From Lachnobacterium bovis DSM 14045 (GTDB lineage Bacteria > Bacillota > Clostridia > Lachnospirales > Lachnospiraceae), in NCBI RefSeq assembly GCF_900107245.1, contig NZ_FNPG01000013.1, forward strand, positions 22,715 to 86,714: a stretch of DNA of 64,000 bases, written 5' to 3'. The position numbers were made by a program, and so were the translations under genes. Below are positions 44,383 through 53,524 of the stretch, piece by piece (the first letter of the stretch is position 1; the number at the start of each line of letters is the position of its first letter). The notes beneath the pieces were generated by a model that was given only the letters and a program-made list of their open reading frames with translations, was not told the DNA's origin and did no database searches.

Positions 44383-46611
44383 ATGTTTTGGAAAGATAAA
44401 AGACTTGTAAATTCTATAAAACCTAAAAGTGCAAGGGGGACGAATGCGGAAAAACAAGATCCTGCCGATGGTTTTATGAGTTATTATGAGATGGATATGG
44501 CAGCACAGCAATTATATGGTGCAGACGGTAAACTACCCCCATTAAAAGAAGTTAGTGGATATATGGTTAGACCAGGATATTACAGAATGTTAGGTGCAAC
44601 AGAAACACCTTTTGGGGTCAGCTTTACAATTAATTCTCATAGTGCTACAAGTTGTACTTTGTTACTTTTTAAACCTAGAGAAAGCGAACCTTATGCGGAA
44701 ATAGAGTTTCCGCAGAATTGTCATATTGGTAATACGTATTCAATGCTTGTATATGGGTTGAAAATAGATGAGTTTGAGTATGCGTATAGATTTGATGGAC
44801 CATATAAACCAGAAGTGGGCAAGATTTTTGATGCAAAAAAGGTACTTCTTGATCCATACGCAAAGGCTGTAACAGGTCAGAGAAACTGGGGAGAATCAGA
44901 GGATGGCGGTAAGCCATTTACATATAAGGCGCGTGTAGTTAAAAACAATTTTGACTGGAGAGATGTAAAACAATTAGAATTGCCATTTGAAGATTTAGTT
45001 ATTTATGAGATGCACGTAAGAGGTTTTACAAAAGATAAATCTTCGGGAGTTCATGCAAATGGAACATTTCAGGGAATTAGAGAAAAAATTCCATATTTAA
45101 AAGAATTAGGAATTAATGCAATAGAGTTAATGCCAGTGTTTGAGTTTGATGAAATGGAAAGTGCAAGAGTGGTTGATGGTGTTCAATTATATAATTATTG
45201 GGGCTACAATACAGTATGTTTTTTTGCACCAAACACAAGTTATGCTTATAAACGAGAACATAATCATGAAGGTGAAGAACTAAAAAGATTAATTTACGAT
45301 TTGAAGAGAAATGGAATAGAAGTAATTCTAGATGTTGTATTTAATCATACAGCAGAAGGTAATGAAAAAGGACCTTGTTTTTCTTTTAAAGGAATAGATA
45401 ATGATGTATACTATATGCTAACACCCGATGGATATTATTACAATTTCAGTGGTTGTGGAAACGTATTGAATTGTAATCATCCGATTGTAAGACGTTTTAT
45501 AATAGATTGTTTAAGACACTGGGTTGTTGAATATAGGGTTGACGGATTTAGATTTGATTTGGCATCAATTTTAAGTAGAGATCAAAATGGAGCACCAATG
45601 GCTAATCCTCCTATTCTTGAGGAGATGGCGTTTGATGCTGTTTTGGGAAAAGTAAAATTGATTGCTGAAGCTTGGGATGCAGGTGGTTTATACCAGGTTG
45701 GTAGTTTCCCTTCATGGAGTAGATGGGCTGAATGGAATGGAAAATATAGAGATGATATGAGAAGATTTCTAAAAGGTGATCCTGGAACAGCTCAAGATGC
45801 AATTAACAGAATAACTGGTTCAAAAGATTTATATGATCCTAAGTATCGTGGAAATAGTGCATCAGTGAATTTCTTAACTTGTCATGATGGTTTTACATTG
45901 TATGATTTATATTCGTACAATGTGAAACATAATGAGAAAAATGGATGGGATAATACGGATGGTGACAATAATGGAAATAGTTGGAATTGCGGAGTTGAGG
46001 GCGAGACTAGCAATCCTGTAATTCAGGGACTTAGATTAAGATTAGTAAAAAATGCTTTTGCAACGTTACTATGCAGTAGAGGACCAGCTATGTTTTTTGC
46101 AGGGGACGAATTCTGTAATACGCAATTCGGTAATAATAATGCATATTGTCAGGATAATATTATTTCATGGCTTGATTGGAATCGCTTAGATGAATATAGA
46201 GAAATACATGATTTTGTAAAATATATGATTAGATTCAGAAAGGAACATGCCGTACTTAGAAAATCAACCAAGCCAGCTAAATCATCACTACCAGAGATTA
46301 GTATTCATAATGGTTATCCTTATAAATCACAAACCGATTATGATACACACATGATAGGTGTAATGTATGCGGGACGCGATGAAGAGGATACGAAAGATGA
46401 TATAATTTTTGTTTCAATAAATACATATTGGGAGCCTCTTACCATGCAACTTCCAGAGTTACCATATGCGTATGAATGGAAAGTCGTAGTTAATACATAT
46501 TGCGAGTATAAAGATGGAGTAGATATAGAGGCGTTTACAGAAATATATGGACCAAACACGATAAGAGTTCCAGCAAGGACAGTGATTATTCTTACAGCAG
46601 AAAAGATTTAA
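44383..46611 (+). CDS. glgX: Glycogen debranching enzyme / isoamylase-type GH13 (GlgX-like)
   Basis: A ~742-residue cytoplasmic enzyme cleaving alpha-1,6 branches of glycogen or limit dextrins. An N-terminal CBM48-like domain (~45-140: GYYRMLGATETPFGVSFTINS, YAYRFDGPYKPE) precedes the GH13 barrel. Barrel motifs are YEMHVRGFTKD, DVVFNHTAEG, VDGFRFDLASIL (nucleophile D392), LIAEAWDAGG (acid/base E429) and LTCHDGFTLYDL (D502). The order and FRFDLA/EAWDAGG forms fit GlgX/TreX debranching enzymes rather than pullulanase. No signal peptide is present. ATG 44383 follows AAGGAGG; an upstream in-frame ATG at 44359 lacks one. Functionally linked to the phosphoglucomutase at 16066. Confidence 0.92.
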   Translation: MFWKDKRLVNSIKPKSARGTNAEKQDPADGFMSYYEMDMAAQQLYGADGKLPPLKEVSGYMVRPGYYRMLGATETPFGVSFTINSHSATSCTLLLFKPRESEPYAEIEFPQNCHIGNTYSMLVYGLKIDEFEYAYRFDGPYKPEVGKIFDAKKVLLDPYAKAVTGQRNWGESEDGGKPFTYKARVVKNNFDWRDVKQLELPFEDLVIYEMHVRGFTKDKSSGVHANGTFQGIREKIPYLKELGINAIELMPVFEFDEMESARVVDGVQLYNYWGYNTVCFFAPNTSYAYKREHNHEGEELKRLIYDLKRNGIEVILDVVFNHTAEGNEKGPCFSFKGIDNDVYYMLTPDGYYYNFSGCGNVLNCNHPIVRRFIIDCLRHWVVEYRVDGFRFDLASILSRDQNGAPMANPPILEEMAFDAVLGKVKLIAEAWDAGGLYQVGSFPSWSRWAEWNGKYRDDMRRFLKGDPGTAQDAINRITGSKDLYDPKYRGNSASVNFLTCHDGFTLYDLYSYNVKHNEKNGWDNTDGDNNGNSWNCGVEGETSNPVIQGLRLRLVKNAFATLLCSRGPAMFFAGDEFCNTQFGNNNAYCQDNIISWLDWNRLDEYREIHDFVKYMIRFRKEHAVLRKSTKPAKSSLPEISIHNGYPYKSQTDYDTHMIGVMYAGRDEEDTKDDIIFVSINTYWEPLTMQLPELPYAYEWKVVVNTYCEYKDGVDIEAFTEIYGPNTIRVPARTVIILTAEKI

Positions 46612-46686
46612 TACTAATATAATTGCAAGGAAAAGCAATTGCAAAAAACATAATAGTAAACTGATGCCATTTTAAAATATAAATAG

Positions 46687-46733
46687 CTCTGCCTACCGAA
46701 AAACAATGAAAAAATCGGTGGGCAGAGTTTTTT
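46687..46733 (+). terminator. Rho-independent terminator after the debranching enzyme
   Basis: A 13-bp stem: CTCTGCCTACCGA (46687-46699) with TCGGTGGGCAGAG (46715-46727), with one G-U pair, then T6. The remaining ~180 bases before the response regulator at 46915 show no convincing promoter. Confidence 0.92.
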
Positions 46734-46914
46734 GTTATAAAAAACATGTAAGAGATCTTTTGGGTGGAAGTGTGTAGAAATGGAGGTATTCATGTGATAT
46801 TATTTTTATAGTATCATAAAGAGATGGTATATAGCCGACGAAGACGACAAATGACATTTAAAAATGGACATAACGCAATCCAATCACCAATAGCATCAAA
46901 AGGAGGAAGCAGCA

Positions 46915-47658
46915 ATGGTATACCAATGTTTGATAGTTGAAGACGAGATAGAATTAGCTGAGGCTACAGCAGAGTATTTTAATATGTTTGAGATTAAATC
47001 AGCTTTTGTAGAGAATGGAAAAGCTTGTTTTGATTTTTTAGAAAAAAATGAAGTTAAAATATTGCTTTTAGATATAAATTTAAAAGAAGAAAATGGAGTA
47101 GATATTTGTAGAAAAGTTAGGGAAAAATATGATTTTCCAATAATTTTTATTAGTGCAAGACAAAAGGATGATGATATATTAGTGGCTCTAAGTTCGGGCG
47201 GAGATGATTATGTAAAAAAACCTTATTCACTTAGTATACTTATGGCAAAGGTTAAAGCAATATTAAGAAGACTTGACTTAAATAAAAAAATTGAGTTAGA
47301 TTCAAATGGTAAGAGTATGGAAGAAAAAAACTTGGCCTCAAAAAACATGCCAGAAAATAGTATAGAACAAGAAATCCCTTTTTTGAAGTTAAATAATAAG
47401 ACTTTTATGGTGGAATACGGAGAAAAAAATGTGGTATTAAAAGCGAGAGAGTTTGCACTATTAGAGGAGTTATATAAACACAAGGGTGAAATCGTTACAA
47501 AAGAAGAATTATTTGAAAACGTATGGCACGATGGATTTTATAGTGATAGCACGCTTAATGTACATATCAGAAGGCTTAGAGAAAAGCTAGAAGAAGATCC
47601 TAGCAATCCTAAACTTATAAAAACTATTTGGGGAACGGGGTATCAATTAGATATATGA
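46915..47658 (+). CDS. OmpR-family response regulator
   Basis: A 247-residue regulator. The receiver has EDE near residues 9-11, phospho-acceptor D53 in ILLLDINLKEENG, SARQKDDD and KKPYS. The C-terminal winged helix has LKAREFALLEELYKHKGEIVTKEELFENVW and STLNVHIRRLREKLEEDP. The linker between the domains is lengthened by an N/K/E-rich stretch (~122-150). It overlaps the following kinase gene by 4 bases (ATGA) and is close to an ABC exporter, an arrangement typical of peptide-antibiotic sensing (BceRS/VanRS-like) modules. GGAGG precedes the ATG. Confidence 0.93.
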   Translation: MVYQCLIVEDEIELAEATAEYFNMFEIKSAFVENGKACFDFLEKNEVKILLLDINLKEENGVDICRKVREKYDFPIIFISARQKDDDILVALSSGGDDYVKKPYSLSILMAKVKAILRRLDLNKKIELDSNGKSMEEKNLASKNMPENSIEQEIPFLKLNNKTFMVEYGEKNVVLKAREFALLEELYKHKGEIVTKEELFENVWHDGFYSDSTLNVHIRRLREKLEEDPSNPKLIKTIWGTGYQLDI

Positions 47659-48893
47659 AAATAAAAAAATTAGCAATAATAATTTTGTCAGTAATAATAC
47701 TTTCATTGCTATGGATAGTCTATTCGATTTTTCAATTTAAGGAACCGGAGACGAATCTAAATGATATTAATGAAAAATATCATTTAGTCCTTGAAAAGTA
47801 TGAAAAGAAAAACATAGTATCTGATAATAAAACATATAGAATTATTTTTAAAAGTGATGAAGATTATGAAAAAGAGCTTTATAATGCTTACAAGAATAGT
47901 GATTTTGTTACAGAATTTGATTTAAAAAACAATAAAAGCGGGTCGATTATATGGCGGAAAAATAAGAATTATATTGTAAAGTTTAAAAAAGATTTAATAA
48001 AAAAATCCCTATTTATGTGGGGAGTTATTTCAGTAGCCTTTTTAACTTTGTTTTTATACATTTGGAAAGGAATTTTAAGCCCATACAAAGAACTCGAAAA
48101 TTATACAAGCGAAATATCAAAGTTAAATCTAGATATAAGACTTCCTATTCATAAGCTTAATCCCTTTGGAAAAGTTACAGAAAGCTTTGATATTATGAGG
48201 GAGGAGTTAAAAAAATCAAAACGTAGAGAATATGAAGCAAACGTTGCTAAAAAAGAACTTGTAGCAGAACTTAGTCATGATGTAAAGACTCCAATTTCAA
48301 CAATTAAGGCAGTTACAGAAGTTTTGCAGATTCAGGAGGATAATCCTAAAAAACTTGAAAAATTAAAAACCATCGAAAAAAAAGCAGATACAATTAATGA
48401 ATTAATCAATAACCTTTTCCATGCAACATTAGAAGAATTAGAAGAGCTAGATGTTGAGGCAAATTTGACGGATTCTAGAAAACTATCACATTTTTTAGAT
48501 GAGTTAAGGATTTTTGGCGAAATAGAAGAAGAAAACTCGGTTCCAGAATGTTTGGTTTATATGGATGAATTAAGGATGGAACAGGTCATTACTAACATAA
48601 TTTATAATTCATATAAGTATGCAAACACAGTTATTAAAGTAAAATATGAAGAAAAAGACTCAGAAATAGTAATGACAATTCGTGATTTTGGAGAGGGAGT
48701 TTTGGAAGAAGAGTTACCACTTTTGACCCAGAAATATTACAGAGGAAGCAATGCAAAAGAGTCTAAAGATGTTGGTGCGGGTCTTGGAATGTATCTTGTC
48801 AAATACTTTATGGAAAAACAAGGTGGTGGAGTAGAAATCTTTTGTGATAATGGATTTGTGGTAGAACTTCATATAATGAAAAATAAGATTTAA
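47655..48893 (+). CDS. Sensor histidine kinase
   Basis: A 413-residue kinase with TM1 at ~5-25, a short extracytoplasmic domain (~26-118), TM2 at ~120-140 and a HAMP-like region. HisKA has H208 in LVAELSHDVKTPISTIKA. The ATPase domain has QVITNIIYNSYKYAN (N-box), RDFGEGV and GAGLGMYLVKYFME. A complete HisKA/HATPase kinase, partner of the regulator at 46915 through a 4-base stop/start overlap. The frame also opens at 47628, but the ATG at the overlap gives a proper membrane-anchored N-terminus. Confidence 0.93.
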   Translation: MKIKKLAIIILSVIILSLLWIVYSIFQFKEPETNLNDINEKYHLVLEKYEKKNIVSDNKTYRIIFKSDEDYEKELYNAYKNSDFVTEFDLKNNKSGSIIWRKNKNYIVKFKKDLIKKSLFMWGVISVAFLTLFLYIWKGILSPYKELENYTSEISKLNLDIRLPIHKLNPFGKVTESFDIMREELKKSKRREYEANVAKKELVAELSHDVKTPISTIKAVTEVLQIQEDNPKKLEKLKTIEKKADTINELINNLFHATLEELEELDVEANLTDSRKLSHFLDELRIFGEIEEENSVPECLVYMDELRMEQVITNIIYNSYKYANTVIKVKYEEKDSEIVMTIRDFGEGVLEEELPLLTQKYYRGSNAKESKDVGAGLGMYLVKYFMEKQGGGVEIFCDNGFVVELHIMKNKI

Positions 48894-48947
48894 AAACAAA
48901 ATGGATTAAACTTCAGTATTAAAAATGTAAGAAACAGTTAAGGAATA

Positions 48948-48972
48948 TGCAAGTTTGACGTAAAGATTTGCA
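48948..48972 (+). promoter_or_regulatory. Candidate regulator-binding dyad in front of the ABC exporter
   Basis: TGCAAGT (48948-48954) and ATTTGCA (48966-48972) form an inverted repeat (6 of 7 positions) with an 11-base centre. A -10-like TATTAT lies at 48986-48991 but no -35 hexamer is at the right distance; the dyad covers that spot. This is the layout of a promoter dependent on an activator, plausibly the regulator at 46915. Confidence 0.35.
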
Positions 48973-49116
48973 AAAAAAAGTGCTGTATTATTAAGGCGTA
49001 CCTAAGAAGTAGTGCAAAAAATAAGAATAAAAAATAAACTAACAAGGAAATGAAATTTCCAAAAAGAAAAATTGATAATATAAGCATTTTTTAGATGCAA
49101 AATTTAGGAGGTCAAA

Positions 49117-49872
49117 ATGTCAGAGTTAATTATAGCAAAAGATTTATGCAAAACATTTTCAAATGATTCTGTGCAACAACATGTGCTCAAAAATTTGAAT
49201 CTTGAAATACATAAGGGTGAATTTTTGGTCATAATGGGGAATTCAGGTTCGGGAAAATCAACATTATTGTATTCTCTATCAGGAATGGATCGCCCAACAT
49301 TAGGAAAAATAATATATGAAGGAGAAGAAATACAGAATTATTCAGATGAAAAATTATGTGTTTTTAGGGGAAAGAATACAGGATTTGTTTTTCAACAAAA
49401 TTTTTTAAATGATACATTAACTGCAATTGATAATGTTATGGTTTGTGGACTTTTAACACACAAAAATAGGAAAAAATTAGCAGAAAAATGTAAAGAGCTT
49501 TTGCTAAAGGTAGGAATTACAGAAGAGGATTTTAACAAATTTCCAAGTCAACTTTCAGGTGGACAAAAGCAAAGAGTGGCAGTAGTAAGAGGCATAATCA
49601 ACAATCCTCCAGTTCTTTTTGCAGATGAACCAACAGGAGCATTAAATTCAGACAACACAGAAAAGTTACTTGATATTTTAACAAAGATGAACGAAAATGG
49701 TCAAACAATTGTTATGGTAACGCATAGTATAGAGGCCGCTAGAAGAGGGGATAGAGTTATGTACTTAGAAGATGGAGTTATAAGAGATTCGATTTCTCTT
49801 GGAAAGTTTACCAGCAGAGACAGTAGCTCTAACCAGAAACTAAATCATTTCTTAGAAGAAATGGGGTGGTAA
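49117..49872 (+). CDS. ABC exporter ATPase (BceA/SalX/LolD-like)
   Basis: A 251-residue ATPase subunit of the MacB/LolD/BceA class. Walker A is GNSGSGKST, Q-loop FVFQQNFLNDTLTAIDNV, signature LSGGQKQRVAVVRG, Walker B PVLFADEPTGALNS and the switch His in VMVTHSIEAA. AGGAGG precedes the ATG. Its stop is separated by a single base from the permease start at 49874, so they form one transporter. Together with the two-component system just upstream the likely job is resistance to, or sensing of, cell-envelope-active peptides. Confidence 0.95.
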   Translation: MSELIIAKDLCKTFSNDSVQQHVLKNLNLEIHKGEFLVIMGNSGSGKSTLLYSLSGMDRPTLGKIIYEGEEIQNYSDEKLCVFRGKNTGFVFQQNFLNDTLTAIDNVMVCGLLTHKNRKKLAEKCKELLLKVGITEEDFNKFPSQLSGGQKQRVAVVRGIINNPPVLFADEPTGALNSDNTEKLLDILTKMNENGQTIVMVTHSIEAARRGDRVMYLEDGVIRDSISLGKFTSRDSSSNQKLNHFLEEMGW

Positions 49873-49873
49873 T

Positions 49874-52315
49874 ATGTATTCAAATTTGTTTTTAATAAAA
49901 GCTAATATAAAAAGACAAAAAGCAGATATTGTAGTATTTATTACACTTGTGATGCTCTCAACGATGCTTATGCTTGTGAGCTTATCAATGATTTTTACAA
50001 TGGGAAAAGTAGTAGACAGCCATTTTAAAGATATAAATGGGGCAGAAGTTGTAATTTCGCTTAATGAGCGTGCAAAAAATGTAACACAAGAAGTTGTAAA
50101 AAAAGATAAACGAATAAAAGACTGTGAAGCTGTTAAAAGATTACTTGCGAATGCAAAATACAAGGAAAAATCTGATAAGCAGTGGAGTGACTTTACTTTT
50201 GCTATTCAATCCTATAAGGAAAAAAGGACAATTAATAAGGTATATAAGTTTCCTAATTCATATGAAAAAAATGATGCTTTATTGCCTTATTATCTTCATG
50301 GTCATTATAAAATTGGTTCAACAATTCAGCTTAAAATAAACGAAAACAAATATAATTTTCGTGTGGCTGGTTACACTCAAGATCCAATGTATTCAACACC
50401 TTTAAATGTTACAGTTTATAATATTTACGTTTCAGAAGATATGATGAAAAAAATAGCCAAAAATCAGGAAGTTGCCTCGCAGGTTAAATATAATATTATT
50501 TTAAAAAATAAATACTATAAAGACAAAGTTGAAGATGATATTTCTGATAAAATTAATAAAAAAACAGGTAGTGTAGTAGATGGACAAAAAATATCAATAG
50601 AGGCAATAGGCTGGTACAGTGGAATGAAAGGCGGTTGCATGTTCATGCCAAAATTGGCTCTTGCAGTATTATTTATTTTTTCCATAATGGTCTTAGTGAT
50701 TTCGGCAATAGTTATATCTTTTGCTATCAGAAACTTTATTGAAAAAAACATGAGAGATATTGGACTATTGATGGCGTCAGGGTATAAAATATCTAAATTA
50801 AGACAGATTATTGTATCTGAAATTGGACTTGTGACTTTAGTTGGTACAATAATTGGAGTTATATTTGGAAAACTTCTATATAGTAATGCAGGAAGATTGA
50901 TGGAAGATGTTCTTGGACTTGAGTGGAACCAAGGGTTAGATGTTAAAAATGTGTTTATAATTGCTTTTGCTATTTTTGTTTTTTCATGTGGAATAGCTTA
51001 TGGAGGTTCACGAAGGTTCAAAAAAATCACGGTGTTAACTGCTCTAAGGGGTGGAATTAATACACACAATTATAAGAAGAATTACTTTCCTTTGATAACA
51101 ACAAGACTACCAATTAATTTAACACTTTCGTTGAAGAATGTTTTTTCATCAGGGAAAAAAGAAATCGGAATGTTTGTAATGATGGCGATAATGGCGATTA
51201 TTATGCAAACAGCGTACGGAATTTATTATAATTTTGGAAATAATCAGGAAAGAATTCTTGAATTTGCGGGAACAGAAGGCGGTACAATTGGCGTTTATGG
51301 TGATGAATCGTTAAAAGATAAACTTGAAAAAATACCGCATGTTAAGGCTATGCATGGTAGGTATGGAAATGTTTCATGTTTTTTCCAAAGTACACAGGAA
51401 GAACAAAAGAAGGGAAAAAGTAAGGTAAGTAGCAATGCAAACTGTCAAAAAAATAGAAAAGGAAGCATCGTTAGCACTTTTATTTTCCAAGATTTATCGA
51501 AACTTAGATACTGTAATATTGTTGAAGGAAGAATCAGCAAATATGAAAACGAGATAATTATTGGTGGCGGTGTAGCAGAAGATTTAGGAATTAAAGCAGG
51601 TGATACGATAGAAGTTGCATTGACAAGAGAAAGCCCTAAGAAAACCTTTATTGTTACTGGCATCTATCAACAAATCAACAATATGGGGCGTACAGTTATG
51701 ATGAACAAAAATGCATACGAACGTTTAAATCCAGATGAAACTAAATGGAAAGAAGAAGTCCTATATACGATATATGCCGCAGATGAAAAAAACTATCAAG
51801 ATATGAGAAAAGAAGTTTTGAAAGTTTATCCAGAAGGCAAAAACAAAATAGATAACTTTGAAAAAATGGCAGCAGAAACAACTGATGTTGTAAGTAATGT
51901 TTTAATTAAACTTAGTATTGTGATTTCTATAATAACTGCTTTTATAGTTATGTTTGTTGAGGGACTTTTAATTCATTCGAAAGTAGTCATGGAATGGAAA
52001 AATCTAGGCTTAAACAAAGCTTTGGGATTTACATCAAAAAAATTGATTTTACAAATGGTTATGTCAAACGTACCAATAATCGTTGTGGGTTCATTATTTG
52101 GTGTAGTTGTTTCAAAATCTCTAGCCTGTCAATTCTTGACCATGGGAATGTCGTCATTTGGAATGAAAAGCGTAAAAATGGAGTTTGGCATTGGAGGAAT
52201 GATTTTGACAATGGCCATAATTATATTTTGCGCAATACTCAGTGCAGTAGCAACATCAATTAGAATTAGAAAGGCTAATCCAGTTGATATGCTTGTGAAG
52301 TATGGTGAATCTTAA
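49874..52315 (+). CDS. ABC exporter permease (FtsX-type, two FtsX domains)
   Basis: An 813-residue membrane protein. TM1 is at ~18-40, followed by an extracytoplasmic domain to ~255; the first FtsX block has hydrophobic segments at ~260-380. There is another TM near ~435, a second large extracytoplasmic domain (~465-690) and a final FtsX block with three TMs (~690-805) ending RIRKANPVDMLVKYGES. This 1+3+1+3 topology fits the SalY/VexP-like FtsX permeases that work with BceA-like ATPases, and is larger than BceB itself (~650). A K/N/S-rich insert (~512-530) sits in the second extracytoplasmic domain. Partner of the ATPase at 49117. Confidence 0.9.
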   Translation: MYSNLFLIKANIKRQKADIVVFITLVMLSTMLMLVSLSMIFTMGKVVDSHFKDINGAEVVISLNERAKNVTQEVVKKDKRIKDCEAVKRLLANAKYKEKSDKQWSDFTFAIQSYKEKRTINKVYKFPNSYEKNDALLPYYLHGHYKIGSTIQLKINENKYNFRVAGYTQDPMYSTPLNVTVYNIYVSEDMMKKIAKNQEVASQVKYNIILKNKYYKDKVEDDISDKINKKTGSVVDGQKISIEAIGWYSGMKGGCMFMPKLALAVLFIFSIMVLVISAIVISFAIRNFIEKNMRDIGLLMASGYKISKLRQIIVSEIGLVTLVGTIIGVIFGKLLYSNAGRLMEDVLGLEWNQGLDVKNVFIIAFAIFVFSCGIAYGGSRRFKKITVLTALRGGINTHNYKKNYFPLITTRLPINLTLSLKNVFSSGKKEIGMFVMMAIMAIIMQTAYGIYYNFGNNQERILEFAGTEGGTIGVYGDESLKDKLEKIPHVKAMHGRYGNVSCFFQSTQEEQKKGKSKVSSNANCQKNRKGSIVSTFIFQDLSKLRYCNIVEGRISKYENEIIIGGGVAEDLGIKAGDTIEVALTRESPKKTFIVTGIYQQINNMGRTVMMNKNAYERLNPDETKWKEEVLYTIYAADEKNYQDMRKEVLKVYPEGKNKIDNFEKMAAETTDVVSNVLIKLSIVISIITAFIVMFVEGLLIHSKVVMEWKNLGLNKALGFTSKKLILQMVMSNVPIIVVGSLFGVVVSKSLACQFLTMGMSSFGMKSVKMEFGIGGMILTMAIIIFCAILSAVATSIRIRKANPVDMLVKYGES

Positions 52316-52379
52316 ATAGAACCGGAATGTATGTCTAGAGGAATGAATTAGGAAACGAAGACTGACATGTAAATAAGAG

Positions 52380-52427
52380 AAAAGTCATAGGAAAATGCCA
52401 AACCGCAAATGCCTATGACTTTTTTTA
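52380..52427. terminator. Bidirectional terminator between permease and SDR genes
   Basis: AAAAGTCATAGG (52380-52391) pairs with CCTATGACTTTT (52412-52423), with the T-run to 52427. The A-rich 5' side serves the converging minus-strand gene. Confidence 0.88.
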
Positions 52428-52461
52428 TTTTAATCACCAAATACCAAATCACCGTAGAGAG

Positions 52462-53193
52462 TTAAATCCATCCACCATCTAATGTAACAATTTGACCGGT
52501 TAGATATTCGTTGCCAGTTGCAAGTTGAAGTGCAAGGTGAGCGACTTCTTCAGGTTTTCCAAAACGTCCGGCTGGTATTTCATCAGCAAGTTCTTGTCGT
52601 TCTTCCTCACTAAAACATGAATTCATAGATGTATCAATGCATCCACAAGCGATAGCGTTAACTTGAATATTGGAAGGAGCTAATTCTTTTCCAAGAGCTT
52701 TGGTAAATGAATTGATGCCACCTTTACATGCAGAGTATGCTACTTCACAAGAAGCACCAACATTACCCCAAACGGAAGAAATGTTGATGATTTTTCCAGA
52801 GTGTTTTTTAATCATTTCAGGAATAATACATTTTGAAGTGAAAAAAACAGAGGATAGGTTAGTGTTTATAATGTTGTTCCACTCAGTAATGGACATATCT
52901 GACAATAAACCTATGTGAGAAATTCCTGCATTATTTATAAGAACATTAACGTGACCGAAACGTTGAATTGTTTTTTCTATCATGCTTTCAACAAAAGAAA
53001 AATCACCTACATTTCCAATTGATGTTATGACATCAACATGGTAATTATCTTGGATATGTTTTTGTAAGCTATAAAGGTCTTCTTTTGAATTTCGGCAACA
53101 GAGACTTAAATTGTATCCGTTTTTTGCAAATTCAATTGCAAGAGAAGCGCCTATTCCTCTTGAAGCACCTGTAATTAAAACAATTTTTGACAT
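52462..53193 (-). CDS. Short-chain dehydrogenase/reductase (FabG-like)
   Basis: A 243-residue classical SDR. It has the nucleotide loop LITGASRGIGASLA at the N-terminus, NNAG (LINNAGISH), catalytic Ser in IINISSVWGN, YxxxK as YSACK and the C-terminal YLTGQIVTLDGGW. Closest in style to 3-oxoacyl-ACP reductases (FabG) but it stands alone, away from other fatty-acid genes, so the substrate could be another ketone or sugar. Monocistronic by context: divergent from the thiED riboswitch and convergent with the permease. Confidence 0.88.
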   Translation of the reverse strand: MSKIVLITGASRGIGASLAIEFAKNGYNLSLCCRNSKEDLYSLQKHIQDNYHVDVITSIGNVGDFSFVESMIEKTIQRFGHVNVLINNAGISHIGLLSDMSITEWNNIINTNLSSVFFTSKCIIPEMIKKHSGKIINISSVWGNVGASCEVAYSACKGGINSFTKALGKELAPSNIQVNAIACGCIDTSMNSCFSEEERQELADEIPAGRFGKPEEVAHLALQLATGNEYLTGQIVTLDGGWI

Positions 53194-53392
53194 TTATTAT
53201 TCTCCAATCTTTTAAGATTATTATTTAATTCTTTAGTAATCTATAAATAATATAGCATATTTTTTGAAATTAGTCCTGTTAGTCAGCCGTTTAGCCTATT
53301 ATATTATAAAAAATAAAAATGTATTACAAAAAGAACATAAAAAAATTGTAAAATATAGCCAAAAGTTTTAAAATTAAATCGATAGAAAAAAA

Positions 53393-53489
53393 ATATATTT
53401 TGCGGGAGCTCGTAGGCGGGCTGAGAGGAAGAAATTATCTTCGACCGATAAACCTGATTTGGGTAATGCCAACGTAGGGATGAATATTC
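53393..53489 (+). promoter_or_regulatory. TPP riboswitch controlling thiED
   Basis: The core is present: CGGGAGCTCG, GGGCTGAGAGG (53418-53428), the P3 hairpin GAAGAAATTATCTTC, ACCTGATTTGGGTAATGCCA and ACGTAGGGATG. P1 can form between ATATTT (53395-53400) and GAATAT (53482-53487). No terminator lies between the aptamer and the ATG at 53525, so translational control is more likely than attenuation. Confidence 0.97.
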
Positions 53490-53524
53490 TGCCATTAGTT
53501 CTCGTAAAAGGAATCGAGGAGTAA

